Shown here one piece after another: positions 53,573 to 62,663 of a DNA stretch of 64,000 bases. The position numbers and the translations under genes were made by a program. Each line of letters opens with the position of its first letter. Position 1 is the stretch's first letter. The DNA is taken from assembly GCA_963724625.1 (NCBI GenBank), contig CAVRVO010000013.1, positions 186,001 through 250,000 on the forward strand, in the 5' to 3' direction. Under the pieces are notes generated by a model. The model was not told the origin of the DNA, ran no database searches, and was given only the letters and a program-made list of their open reading frames with translations. This stretch comes from DATBVX01 sp963724625. GTDB taxonomy: Bacteria; Pseudomonadota; Gammaproteobacteria; Steroidobacterales; Steroidobacteraceae.

Positions 53573-54708
53573 TGGAAGCCCTGCTGCTTGGTATCTACAG
53601 CTTTTTTGTCTGGCTGATCTTCTTCAAGTTCAAGTGGCTGCCCTGGAACACGACTTCCCAGGTGACCGTGGTCGTAATTCCGATCGTCGGACTGACCGCT
53701 TTGATCCTGTTCCTGAACGTCTATGCGCCTTCATCCTCCGATGTACGGGTGATCAAGTACGTGGTGCAGGTCGTGCCGGAGGTACGAGGACGTGTCATCG
53801 ATGTGCCGGTGGTACCAAACAGCCAGGTCAAGAAGGGCGAAGTGCTGTTTCGCATCGACCCCACGCCGTTCGAGATCCAGGTGCGCACGCTCGAAGCACA
53901 ACTCGCCAGCACCGAGGGCTCAGTTGGCCAGCTGCAGGCGGAGCTGAATTCGGCGGTGGGGAAAACCAAGGCGACGCGCGCCAAGCTTGAGCTCGCGCGA
54001 CTGCGAGTGCAGCAAAACCGCGAGCTCGCTGCGACCGGCGCAGGCGATCGCTTCGCACTGGAACAGGCGGAATCGGATGTCAAGGAAACCGAATCGGAGC
54101 TCAGCTCGGACGTCGCCGGCGAGGCACAGGTTCGTGCCCGCCTCGGCGCGACAGCGGGCGACGACCAGGCGGAGGTCGCGGAGATCAAGTCGAAGCTCGA
54201 GAACGCGAAGTGGGAGCTGAGCCAGACCATTTTTTACGCACCAGCCGACGGGACCGTCATCAACCTGCAGCTGAGACCCGGACAGCTGGCGACGGCTCTC
54301 GGCTTCCAGCCGGTGATGACCTTCGTAGAAAATGAGTACCAGGTCATCGCGCTCTACGACCAGAACGAGCTGCACAACGTGCAGGCGGGCGACCAGGCCG
54401 AAATCGCGCTCGAGACCTATCCGGGTCGAATCATCAAGGCGACGGTGGACTCCATCGTGTGGGCGCAAGGACAGGGACAGATACAGATGAGCGGGACGTT
54501 GCCGCAAACCGGTGCCCGACCCATGCCTCCGGGCCGATTCGCCGTGCGCCTGAAGATTGCGCCCGAGGATCAGGATGTGTTCCTGGCGGCCGGCGCCGTC
54601 GGCAACGGCGCCATCTACACGCAGTACGGGCATCACATTCATCTCGTGCGCAAGGTGATCCTGCGCGTCGGCTCGTACCTCAACTGGCTCATCCTCAAGT
54701 TGCATTGA
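53572..54708 (+). CDS. yiaV: HlyD-family membrane fusion protein, YiaV-like
   Basis: A 378-residue periplasmic adaptor, the same length as E. coli YiaV. N-terminal two hydrophobic segments (LLLGIYSFFVWLIFFKFKWL and VVVIPIVGLTALILFLNVYA), lipoyl half (VRGRVIDVPVVPNSQVKKGE, VLFRIDPTPFEIQV), a long helical hairpin, second lipoyl half (FYAPADGTVINLQLRPGQLA) and a beta-barrel; the C-terminus HIHLVRKVILRVGSYLNWL is YiaV-like. It should link an inner-membrane partner (the YiaW-like protein) to the outer-membrane factor encoded next. No ABC or MFS pump gene is adjacent. Confidence 0.9.
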   Translation: MEALLLGIYSFFVWLIFFKFKWLPWNTTSQVTVVVIPIVGLTALILFLNVYAPSSSDVRVIKYVVQVVPEVRGRVIDVPVVPNSQVKKGEVLFRIDPTPFEIQVRTLEAQLASTEGSVGQLQAELNSAVGKTKATRAKLELARLRVQQNRELAATGAGDRFALEQAESDVKETESELSSDVAGEAQVRARLGATAGDDQAEVAEIKSKLENAKWELSQTIFYAPADGTVINLQLRPGQLATALGFQPVMTFVENEYQVIALYDQNELHNVQAGDQAEIALETYPGRIIKATVDSIVWAQGQGQIQMSGTLPQTGARPMPPGRFAVRLKIAPEDQDVFLAAGAVGNGAIYTQYGHHIHLVRKVILRVGSYLNWLILKLH

Positions 54709-54709
54709 G

Positions 54710-56116
54710 ATGACAGCCCGACAGATGAGGGGATTCCTCTGGCGAGCACCAGTAGTGCTCCTTGCGCCAGCGATGCTGGTGGCCTGCATACTGCGGGATC
54801 CTCCCTCTTCGGAGGAGTTGCGCAACGAGGTTGTGCCCGAAGAGTCGATGCCCGAGCAATGGACGGCCGAGGGCGCGCACACCGGCGACGTCGAGACCAG
54901 CTGGCTCGCGACGTTTGGAGACGCTCAGCTCGATGCGCTCGTCACCGAAGCGATCCAGCGGAACGGCGATTTGCGCGCTGCGGCCGCGCGGGTCGAGCAG
55001 GCGGCTGCTTATGTGAAGGTCGCCGGGGGTGAGCTCTACCCGACGGTCGACGCGCTCGGTCGCGCGGGCGGCGAGTCGGGAGGCGACAGCTCCGGCCTTG
55101 AGGGCGTTATCGTTACCGCCTCGTGGGAGCTCGACGTCTGGGGCCGAGTGCGATACGGAAAGCGCGCCGGCAAAGAGCAATACGCCTCCGCTCAGTCGGA
55201 TTTCAATTTTGCGCGCCAGTCACTCGCCGCCCTGGTGGCGAAGTCCTGGTTCATGGCCACCGAAGCGACGTTGCAGCGCGCAGTGCTCACCGAGATGGTG
55301 GACTCCGCGACCAAGCTCACCGCACTCGCTGAGCAGCGCTTCCGGGTCGGGATCGGTAGCGAGCTCGACGTGGCATCGGCCCGCGTCAACGAGCAGACCT
55401 ACCGCGACAGCCTGCGTCAGGTCGAGCTCGCTCTCGAACAGGCTGTGCGCTCACTCGAGTTGCTGGTGGGTCGTTACCCGGGGGCGCAACTGACTCCGCC
55501 GACGCAGCTCGATAACTTTCCCCCGGATGTGCCGGCCGGGCTGCCGTCCGAACTGCTGGAACGACGGCCCGATGTGATCGCCGCACAAATGCGCGTGGCG
55601 GCGGCCTTCAGCCGCTACAAGGAATCGCAGGCGGCGCGCTTCCCGAAGATCTCGCTGACCGGCAGTGGCTCGGATCTCACCAGCGACTTGTTCGTTCTCC
55701 AGGACCGCGAGAACCCTGTGTGGAGTGTGGGCGGGAGTGTCTTTGCACCGCTGTTTCGCGGTGGGGCACTGAAAGCTCAGGCCGAGGTGCGCAGCGCGGA
55801 GCAGAAGGAAGCGCTCGCGCACTACGTGACGACGGCGCTCAAGGCGTTCGGCGACGTTGAAAACGCGTTGTCGAGTGAGTTCGCGTTGCAGCAGCGCGAA
55901 AAGATTCTGGCGACGGCCGTGACCGATGCCGAGCATGCGCTACGGCTGTCGGAGATTCGCTATCGGGTCGGGTCGGGCGACCTGCGTTCGGTCCAGCAAC
56001 AGCAGCTTGCTTATAACACCACCAAAATGACGTTGTTGCGTGTACAGACCGAGCGGCGCGTGCAACGCGTGAACCTGCATCTGGCCCTGGGAGGCGACTT
56101 CTCAGCAGGTGCGTAG
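54710..56116 (+). CDS. Outer-membrane efflux lipoprotein, NodT/OprM family
   Basis: A 468-residue outer-membrane factor: lipobox AMLVAC-I, the two OEP repeats, WLATFGDAQLDALVTEAIQR, DVWGRVRYGKRAGKEQYAS, VGIGSELDVASARVNEQ, LPSELLERRPDVIAAQMRVA, and NTTKMTLLRVQTERRVQ. It forms a trimeric channel across the outer membrane and periplasm. One base separates it from the fusion protein gene, so the YiaW-YiaV-channel set is a unit. Confidence 0.93.
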   Translation: MTARQMRGFLWRAPVVLLAPAMLVACILRDPPSSEELRNEVVPEESMPEQWTAEGAHTGDVETSWLATFGDAQLDALVTEAIQRNGDLRAAAARVEQAAAYVKVAGGELYPTVDALGRAGGESGGDSSGLEGVIVTASWELDVWGRVRYGKRAGKEQYASAQSDFNFARQSLAALVAKSWFMATEATLQRAVLTEMVDSATKLTALAEQRFRVGIGSELDVASARVNEQTYRDSLRQVELALEQAVRSLELLVGRYPGAQLTPPTQLDNFPPDVPAGLPSELLERRPDVIAAQMRVAAAFSRYKESQAARFPKISLTGSGSDLTSDLFVLQDRENPVWSVGGSVFAPLFRGGALKAQAEVRSAEQKEALAHYVTTALKAFGDVENALSSEFALQQREKILATAVTDAEHALRLSEIRYRVGSGDLRSVQQQQLAYNTTKMTLLRVQTERRVQRVNLHLALGGDFSAGA

Positions 56117-56166
56117 ATCTTCGGGGGGACTGTCTGATACAGACCATCAACTGGCGACAGCACTGG

Positions 56167-57216
56167 ATGCTGATCTTCGTGCCCATCGCGTTCGCGCTCG
56201 AGCACGTGTCTGGCATCAGTGCGCCAGTCAAGTTCCTGGTCGCGGCGCTCGCGATCATACCGATTGCGCGTCTGATCGGCGCCAGCACGGAGCACCTGTC
56301 CCACTACACGGGCGACTCCATTGGCGGCCTGCTGAACGCGATGTTCGGCAACCTTCCGGAGTTGATCATCTGCGTCGTGGCGCTGAAGGCCGGTCTCTAC
56401 CAGATGGTCGCCGCCTCACTCATTGGCGCCATTCTCTTCAACCTCCTGCTGGTACTGGGGCTCTGCTTCCTGGTTGGCGGGTTGCGGTATCACACTATCG
56501 AGTTCAATGCGCGCGCGAGCGGCGTTTACAGCTCGATGATGTTCATCGCGGTGATGAGCCTGGCACTGCCCAGCATTTACGAGCAGGTTTTCGCACACAG
56601 CGCTCTCAAAGCGGATCAGGAGAGCATCAATATCGGGCTCGCGGTGCTCTTGCTGGTCCTGTACGGATTCTTCCTGCGCTTCATGATCGGCACCCATCCG
56701 GAGGTGTTCGCGAGCACGGCAAAGGGACAAACGGAAGAGCACGAAGTACCCTGGAGTCTGCCGTTGTGCCTTGGCGTCCTGGTCGGCAGCTCTGTGCTCG
56801 CCGCATTCTTGAGTGAAATACTCGTGGGTGCAGTGGAGGGCACGGGCGAGGCGCTCGGCCTGTCGAACGCATTTCTGGGCATCGTGCTGCTCGCCAGCGT
56901 CGGCGGCGTCGCAGAAGGCATTTCGGCTGTCACCATGGCGCGCAAGGGTCGCTTCGACCTGTCCCTCAACATCGCGCTCGGCAGTTGCATCCTGATCGCG
57001 CTGTTCGTGTCGCCGGCGCTGGTGTTCGCAAGCTACTTCGTCGGGCCGCATCCTTTTGAATTGTCCTTCAGCCCCGGCGGGGTTAGCCTGCTGTTCCTTT
57101 CAGTGCTCATCGGCGCGATCGTCGCGTCCGGGGGATCGGGAAATTGGTACAAGGGTGTGCAGCTCATCGCGGTGTACCTGATGATCGCGCTGCTGCTGTA
57201 CTTCGTGCCGCTTTGA
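56167..57216 (+). CDS. Cax-type calcium/proton exchanger
   Basis: A 349-residue CaCA-superfamily antiporter with about eleven helices. Alpha-1 repeat: HYTGDSIGGLLNAMFGNLPE followed by LIICVVALKAGLYQMVAAS; alpha-2: SEILVGAVEGTGEALGLSNA, GVAEGISAVTMARKGRFDLS. The GNLPE and acidic residues are those that bind Ca2+ in Cax proteins. It exchanges cytosolic Ca2+ for external H+. Different subfamily from the ChaA-type protein at 14860-15924. 50 bp after the outer-membrane factor gene. Confidence 0.9.
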   Translation: MLIFVPIAFALEHVSGISAPVKFLVAALAIIPIARLIGASTEHLSHYTGDSIGGLLNAMFGNLPELIICVVALKAGLYQMVAASLIGAILFNLLLVLGLCFLVGGLRYHTIEFNARASGVYSSMMFIAVMSLALPSIYEQVFAHSALKADQESINIGLAVLLLVLYGFFLRFMIGTHPEVFASTAKGQTEEHEVPWSLPLCLGVLVGSSVLAAFLSEILVGAVEGTGEALGLSNAFLGIVLLASVGGVAEGISAVTMARKGRFDLSLNIALGSCILIALFVSPALVFASYFVGPHPFELSFSPGGVSLLFLSVLIGAIVASGGSGNWYKGVQLIAVYLMIALLLYFVPL

Positions 57217-57235
57217 ATTCGAGGTAAGCGAAACC

Positions 57236-57913
57236 ATGAGCTCTGAAAACCGTGGGTCGCTGATGCACCGCTATCTCGATCCGGCGACCAGCCTCGGCGA
57301 GATCCTGTTCGGTCTCATCATGACGCTGACCTTCACGCTCGGCGCCGGCATCATCATCGAGGACGAAGGGCGCGAGGGAGCGCGCGAGCTGCTCATCGCG
57401 ATCATCGGCTGCAACATCGCCTGGGGCCTCATCGATGGTGCACTGTACATCGCCGGCGAGCTCTTTGGCCGAGGACGCCTGCGGCGCCTCGGGCAGGCGA
57501 TCCGTCTCGCGCCGACTCCAGACGAAGCCACTTCACTCGTTGCTGGCGAACTCGATGAGTTACTTGCCGCGGTTACCAGCGACGCGGATCGCCGCTCGCT
57601 CTACCGGCGCATTGCCGACAGCGTCCGCACGAGGCCTGTGGCGCCGAATGCCATCACGAAAGCCGACCTTCTGGGTGGCTTCTATAGTTTCTGGCTGGTT
57701 TTTCTCGCCAGCCTCCCGGCCGCGATACCGTTCCTGGTGCTCGACAATGCGCGCCTCGCACTGCGGATATCGAATGCGATTCTGCTCGCGCTGCTGTTCA
57801 TCACCGGGTACCTGTGGGCGCGCTACACGCTGAGCAAGCCCTGGCTCGTCGGAATCATTTTCCTGCTTGGCGGAATTGTCCTGGTGGTAGCCGCGATCGC
57901 ACTCGGCGGGTGA
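57236..57913 (+). CDS. VIT1/CCC1-like integral membrane protein
   Basis: A 225-residue protein with about five membrane helices: DPATSLGEILFGLIMTLTFT, ELLIAIIGCNIAWGLIDGAL, YSFWLVFLASLPAAIPFLVL, ISNAILLALLFITGYLWARY, LVGIIFLLGGIVLVVAAIAL. The pattern resembles the VIT1/CCC1 iron/manganese transporter family, though the canonical metal-binding Glu cluster is hard to place. Its middle (about residues 75-140) is a soluble, acidic helical loop. Ion specificity unassigned. Confidence 0.65.
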   Translation: MSSENRGSLMHRYLDPATSLGEILFGLIMTLTFTLGAGIIIEDEGREGARELLIAIIGCNIAWGLIDGALYIAGELFGRGRLRRLGQAIRLAPTPDEATSLVAGELDELLAAVTSDADRRSLYRRIADSVRTRPVAPNAITKADLLGGFYSFWLVFLASLPAAIPFLVLDNARLALRISNAILLALLFITGYLWARYTLSKPWLVGIIFLLGGIVLVVAAIALGG

Positions 57914-57920
57914 GCACAAG

Positions 57921-58984
57921 ATGCAAGCAGCCCGCGCCGATCTGACACGTATCTTCCTGGTGATCCTGATCATCGCGCTGCTGATCGCCGGGAGCCTGTG
58001 GACTCTGTTGCCGTTTCTCGCCGCAATCATCTGGGCGGCGACGATCGTCATCGCAACGTGGCCCCTACTGCTCAGGGCCGAGCGCTGGGCGGGCGGACGT
58101 CGTTCCGTGGCCACGGGGCTGCTGACACTCGTCATGCTCGCAATCTTCATCGTGCCGTTCGGCCTGGCCATTGGAGTACTCATCGACGCGGCGTCGGAAG
58201 GGCATCGATCTCGTCAAGAAGCTGGCGACGGAAGGATCTGCCGCCACTCCCGTCGTGGGTGGCCGGCGTTCCCTGGGTGGGCTCGAAGCTCGCCGCGAAG
58301 TGGCAGGAGTTGGCAGCGGGCGGACCCGAGGCGATCACGAGCGCCTTGCGACCGTATGTCGGGTCGACTGCAAACTGGGTGTTATCGGTCACCGGAGGAC
58401 TTGGGGCAGTGACCGTTCATTTCCTGCTCACCGTCGCGGTCAGCGCGATCCTCTACTCGAATGGCGAGACAGCCGCGAAGGGTATTCTGATGTTCGCGCA
58501 CCGTATTGGTGGCGAGCGCGGCGAAAAGTCGATTCGCCTGGCGGGGCAAGCCGTCCGCGGCGTTGCGCTCGGTGTGGTTGTGACCGCGCTCGTGGAGTCG
58601 ATCGTTGCCGGCTTGGGCCTGTGGTTAGCGGGCGTGCCGAGACCCGGTCTGCTCGTCGCTCTGGTCTTCGTGTTCGCCGTTGCGCAACTCGGTCCCATGC
58701 CCGTTCTCGTTCCGGCTGTCATCTGGCTTTTCTGGTCCGGAAGCTACGTCTGGGGGGTGGTGCTTGTCATCTTCACCGTGGTTGCCGCCGTGGTGGACAA
58801 CGTCATGAAGCCGGTGATGATTCGCCGTGGCGTAGACCTGCCATTGCTGCTGATCGTGGCAGGTGTCATCGGAGGACTCATTGCCTTCGGAGTGATCGGT
58901 CTGTTCATCGGCCCCGTCATTCTCGCCGTCACCTACACCTTGCTGGTGTCCTGGGTGACCGACGACACAGTAGCCCGCCCGTGA
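57921..58984 (+). CDS. AI-2E-family permease (two frameshifts in the middle)
   Basis: An AI-2E/PerM-type membrane protein. Frame 1 reads MQAARADLTRIFLVILIIAL to VPFGLAIGVLIDAASEG; a second frame supplies GIDLVKKLAT near 58200-58235; a third frame carries SWVAGVPWVGSKLA, VTGGLGAVTVHFLLTVAVSA, VFAVAQLGPMPVLVPAVIWL and FIGPVILAVTYTLLVSWVTD to 58984. Two shifts are needed. Whole length about 353, normal for the family. Members of this family include Na+(Li+)/H+ antiporters as well as putative signal exporters, which fits a pH-stress island. Confidence 0.82.
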
Positions 58985-59076
58985 CGGTGAGGTGGACCTA
59001 AGGCCCACGCTGAGGGTGAAAGTATTCAGGTCTATGCCGCGATACACTTCCCCGCGGGGATGGGGGGCGGCCACAC

Positions 59077-59706
59077 ATGAACAAGCTGCTGCAGTTCATC
59101 AAGACGACGCTGGTCGGGGGCATCCTGTTCCTGATACCGCTGGTCCTGATCGTCGTGCTCATCGGGAAAGCGCTCGGGTTCCTCAGCAAGATCGTCGCGC
59201 CGCTGGCTGCACGCCTGCCGCTTTACGGAATAGACGCGGCTATCGTCGCGGGCTGGATCGCGGTCGGCCTGTTGCTTCTGCTGGCTTTTCTGGCGGGATT
59301 GGTCGCGAAGACCGGCCTCGGTCAGGGCTTGAGGCGTGTTCTCGAGAATCTGGTGCTGAAGAAGATACCCGGCTATACGCTCCTCAAGGGTATGACCGAG
59401 AGTCCCGTCGATTCCGCGGACAATAAGATCCAGGTCGCCATGGCCAATATCGACGATGCGTGGTTGCTCGCCTTCATCATGGAAGAGCTCGATGAAGGGC
59501 TACTCACAGTGTTCGTGCCGAGCGCGCCAACGCCGGTCGCGGGCTCGCTCTACTACTTGAAGGAAGAACAGGTGAAGCGCGTCCAGGGCGTATCCGTCCG
59601 CGATGCGGTCACGTGCATCATGCAGCTGGGCGTCGGCTCTCGTAAGCTGCTCGGGCAAGCCCCGGCGGCGATCGCTGACCCGCAATCACAGAAGGCCGCT
59701 GGATGA
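59077..59706 (+). CDS. DUF502 membrane protein
   Basis: A 209-residue protein with two N-terminal helices (LVGGILFLIPLVLIVVLIGK and GWIAVGLLLLLAFLAGLVAK) and the DUF502 region GQGLRRVLENLVLKKIPGYT, then LLAFIMEELDEGLLTVFVPS and VRDAVTCIMQLGVGS. Function unknown. Its stop overlaps the sortase start (ATGA). The 92 bp before it are the widest gap but one in the last 20 kb of the island. Confidence 0.87.
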   Translation: MNKLLQFIKTTLVGGILFLIPLVLIVVLIGKALGFLSKIVAPLAARLPLYGIDAAIVAGWIAVGLLLLLAFLAGLVAKTGLGQGLRRVLENLVLKKIPGYTLLKGMTESPVDSADNKIQVAMANIDDAWLLAFIMEELDEGLLTVFVPSAPTPVAGSLYYLKEEQVKRVQGVSVRDAVTCIMQLGVGSRKLLGQAPAAIADPQSQKAAG

Positions 59707-60393
59707 GCACCTTGCCGATCTCAGGGTTATCCATCACCCGACCTGCGAAGCGCATAGTTTGGCGCGTACTGGAGGTGATACTCTGGATTGCAGGTGTGGG
59801 GTTGTTGCTTACGTACGGCATCGTGCGGACCTGGTCCTTTCAGCAGCAGCAGGAGGGACTCGAGAAGTTCGCTGCCGCACGCATTCAGGAGAGCGCCGGA
59901 GCCATCACCGTTCCGGCGACGATCCCCGTTTTCGCCTCAGCCCGACCGCTCCTTGTGGTCAGCACAGCGCGTCCGGGCCTACGACGCCGGCAGTGCCCCG
60001 AGGACGCCCCTTGGCGTGCTGCGCATCCCGTCCATCGGATTGGCGGTGCCGATCTATGAAGGCACGGCGGATTCGACCCTCGATCGTGGTGCGGGTCACA
60101 TCGAGGGTACGGCGCAGCTCGATGAACAGGGCAATGTGGGGATCGCCGCGCACCGTGACGGCTTCTTCCGTGCGTTGAAGGACGTCGAAGTGGGCACGGA
60201 GCTGACGCTGCAGACACCCCGAGGCGACAGGCGGTACCGCGTTACACAGCTTCTGGTTACGGAACCGACTGACGTTTCGGTTATCGGTAGGACGCCGACA
60301 CCCGCGGTCACGCTGGTGACCTGCTACCCCTTCTACTTCGTCGGGTCCGCTCCACAACGTTTCATCGTTCGCGCTGAGGCTATAGCACCTTAG
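59703..60393 (+). CDS. Class D-like sortase (one frameshift)
   Basis: A membrane-anchored transpeptidase that cleaves a sorting signal in secreted proteins. The N-terminus has one helix (VLEVILWIAGVGLLLTYGIV) in frame 1. Near 59942 the frame shifts and continues DRSLWSAQRVRAYDAG, VLRIPSIGLAVPIYEGTADS, the catalytic His in VGIAAHRDGFFRALKDV, and TLVTCYPFYFVGSAPQRF with catalytic Cys and Arg. TLVTCYPF is the class D pattern. About 229 residues when joined. It overlaps the DUF502 stop by 4 bp and lies 89 bp before a gene for an LPKTA-ending protein, its probable substrate. Confidence 0.88.
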
Positions 60394-60482
60394 TGCAGGT
60401 TGTAGGCCGACGCGACGCGGCGCACGATTGATGCACGCGCCGGGAAGCACCGGTCATTCACGAGTCTTCAGGGAGAACAACC

Positions 60483-61092
60483 ATGATCAAGCTTCGATTT
60501 GCATTGGCAGGCGTCATTACTGCTGTCTGGATTATTCCTGGCGGCGCTCACGCAGGCAGCCGAGAGCTTTACGGCGAGCGGCACAACGTGCCGCGACATC
60601 ACCTGGAAGCCTGATGTGCTCGCCAAGTACCCGAACGTAGCGGCAGCATGCCAGGGCGTGGTTCAGCAGGGCGGAGAGACGTACGCCAAGTTCGTCGGGA
60701 CCGTCGTCAGCAACTCACCGTCGGGTCTGCGCATGAGATTCAAGGGCAGTGACGAGAGTGTGCTGATCAAGCCCGCGTCCAGCCAGAAGGTCTCGATCGC
60801 TGGCCAAACCTACAATGCGCGCGAGATGCAACAGGGGCAGGAGCTGACGTTCTATGTTCCCGCCAGCAGGTTTGCGGCCAGCCTGGGCGATGAGCCGCAG
60901 GTCGTGGAGGTCGTGGAGATCGTCGAGATCACACCAATGCCGGCGCCGGCGGCCATGCCGAGTGGCGAGGCAGCGTCGCTCCCGAAGACGGCGAGCAACC
61001 TGCCTTGGCTCGCGGTCTGCGGTGTCCTTTTGACCTTGTGCGCAGGCGCAATGGCAGTCCTGCGTCGACGTTACAGCCGGGCGGGGAAGTAG
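60483..61092 (+). CDS. Secreted protein with LPKTA cell-sorting signal, sortase substrate (frameshift in the signal peptide)
   Basis: The mature part reads SFTASGTTCRDITWKPDVLA, VVSNSPSGLRMRFKGSDES and an Ala/Pro/Val/Glu-rich stretch, then LPKTA (60979-60993), a hydrophobic segment (WLAVCGVLLTLCAGAMAVL) and RRRYSRAGK: the sorting signal, membrane helix and positive tail of a sortase substrate. From the ATG at 60483 (AGGGAGAA site) the frame begins MIKLRFALAGV but shifts before AAESF; a TTG at 60499 in the second frame gives a signal peptide (ASLLLSGLFLAALTQAAES) without a shift. Two cysteines in the first 40 mature residues may form a disulfide. Function unknown. Confidence 0.82.
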
Positions 61093-61130
61093 GCCTCACA
61101 GCGCCGCGGCGGCGGCGCATGGTAATCATC

Positions 61131-61176
61131 AGCCAGTCGCTGCATCGTAAAGTCGGTGCAGTGACTGGCTTTTTTG
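61131..61176 (+). terminator. Strong Rho-independent terminator closing the 20-kb island
   Basis: AGCCAGTC (61131-61138) and CTGCA pair with TGCAG and GACTGGCT (61163-61170) around a short loop, followed by a T-run (61170-61175). It lies 38 bp after the LPKTA-protein stop. Confidence 0.9.
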
Positions 61177-61216
61177 TTGACCAGCAGTCGCGTATTGCGC
61201 GACACCAGCCATCTTG

Positions 61217-62651
61217 GTGAAGATGGGACCAGACACCACGTGGCGAGCTGTCAGCTTGAACGCATCACCAGCCAATCGGCAGAAAACCCTCCAGCAACTC
61301 AAGAGCCTGCTCGGCGACAGGCTGTCAACCTCGAAAGCAGTTTGCGAGGAGCATGGACGCGACATAGCTCATCCCGATGCGCAAGCCCGCAGATGCGGTG
61401 GCTTTTCCACTGACGACGGAGGAGGTGGCAGACATTGTTCGCATCTGTCACGCGGAGAGCACCCCGGTGATTGCTTACGGCGTAGGCACGTCGCTCGAGG
61501 GTCATGTTCTCGCGCTGCAGGGTGGCATCTGCATCGATCTCGGAAGGATGGATCAGGTGGTCGCCGTGAACGAGCGTGACCTCGATGTCACGGTGCAGGC
61601 TGGCGTCACGCGGGAAGCTCTGAACGCACATCTGCGCGATACCGGACTATTCTTTCCCATCGATCCCGGTGCGAATGCCACCCTTGGCGGCATGGCAGCG
61701 ACCCGCGCTTCCGGCACCAACGCAGTGCGTTACGGCACGATGCGGGAAAATGTGCTGGCACTCGAAGTCGTGCTTGCGGACGGCTCGATCGTTCATACGG
61801 GAACTCGGGCCCGCAAGTCCGCCGCGGGTTACGACCTCACGCGTTTGTTCGTGGGTTCCGAGGGTACGTTGGGAGTCATCACCGAGGTCACCTTGCGGGT
61901 GCACGGGATCCCCGAAGCCATGTCAGCGGCGGTGTGCACTTTCGACGACCTGCAGGGTGCTGTCGAGACGGTCATCGAAACGATCCAGCTCGGTGTACCC
62001 GTAGCGCGCATCGAACTGCTGGACGAAATGATGATCCGCGCAGTCAATCAGTACTCGAAGCTCTCGCTGCGCGAAACGCCGACGTTGTTTCTGGAATTTC
62101 ACGGCTCCCACTCCGCGGTGCAGGAGCACGCTACGACGGTCGCCGCGATCGCCGATGAGCACGGTGGACACGGTTTCGAATGGGCTCTCAAGCCTGAAGA
62201 GCGCAAGAGTCTGTGGAAGGCACGTCATGACGCCGCGTGGGCCGCGCTAGCCATGCGACCGGGGTCGACCTCGATCGCTACGGACGTCTGCGTTCCGATA
62301 TCACGCCTTGCGGATTGCATCGTCGAAACGCGGCGTGACGTCGATTCGGTGGGCGCCTGGGCGCCGATCGTCGGCCATGTGGGCGACGGTAATTTCCATC
62401 TCGTGTTGCTCGTAAACCGCGCCGACCCGGCAGATGTCGAACGAGCGGCGCGGCTGAACGAGCGGCTGGTACGTCGGGCGTTGCAGATGGGCGGCACTTG
62501 CACGGGCGAGCATGGAATCGGAGTCGGCAAGCAGGAATTCCTGGTGGAGGAGGCCGGAGCAGGCGGGGTCGCGCTGATGCGCCAGATCAAGCGCACGTTC
62601 GATCCGAAGGGGATCCTGAATCCGGGGAAAATATTTGCCGCTGATGCTTGA
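61217..62651 (+). CDS. FAD-linked oxidase, D-lactate dehydrogenase/GlcD-like (one frameshift)
   Basis: The N-terminus (ANRQKTLQQLKSLLGDRLST, EEHGRDIAHPDA) is in frame up to about 61375, then the frame shifts to KPADAVAFPLTTEEVADIVR and continues GVGTSLEGHVLALQGGICID, FPIDPGANATLGGMAATRAS, RKSAAGYDLTRLFVGSEGTL, VGHVGDGNFHLVLL and the C-terminal GGTCTGEHGIGVGKQEFL. These are FAD PCMH and FAD-oxidase C-domain marks of D-lactate dehydrogenase (cytochrome) or glycolate oxidase GlcD. Total about 478 residues. Start GTG 61217 or ATG 61223. It lies beyond the island's terminator and is a separate unit. Confidence 0.87.
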
Positions 62652-62663
62652 GGCAGGCGTTCG

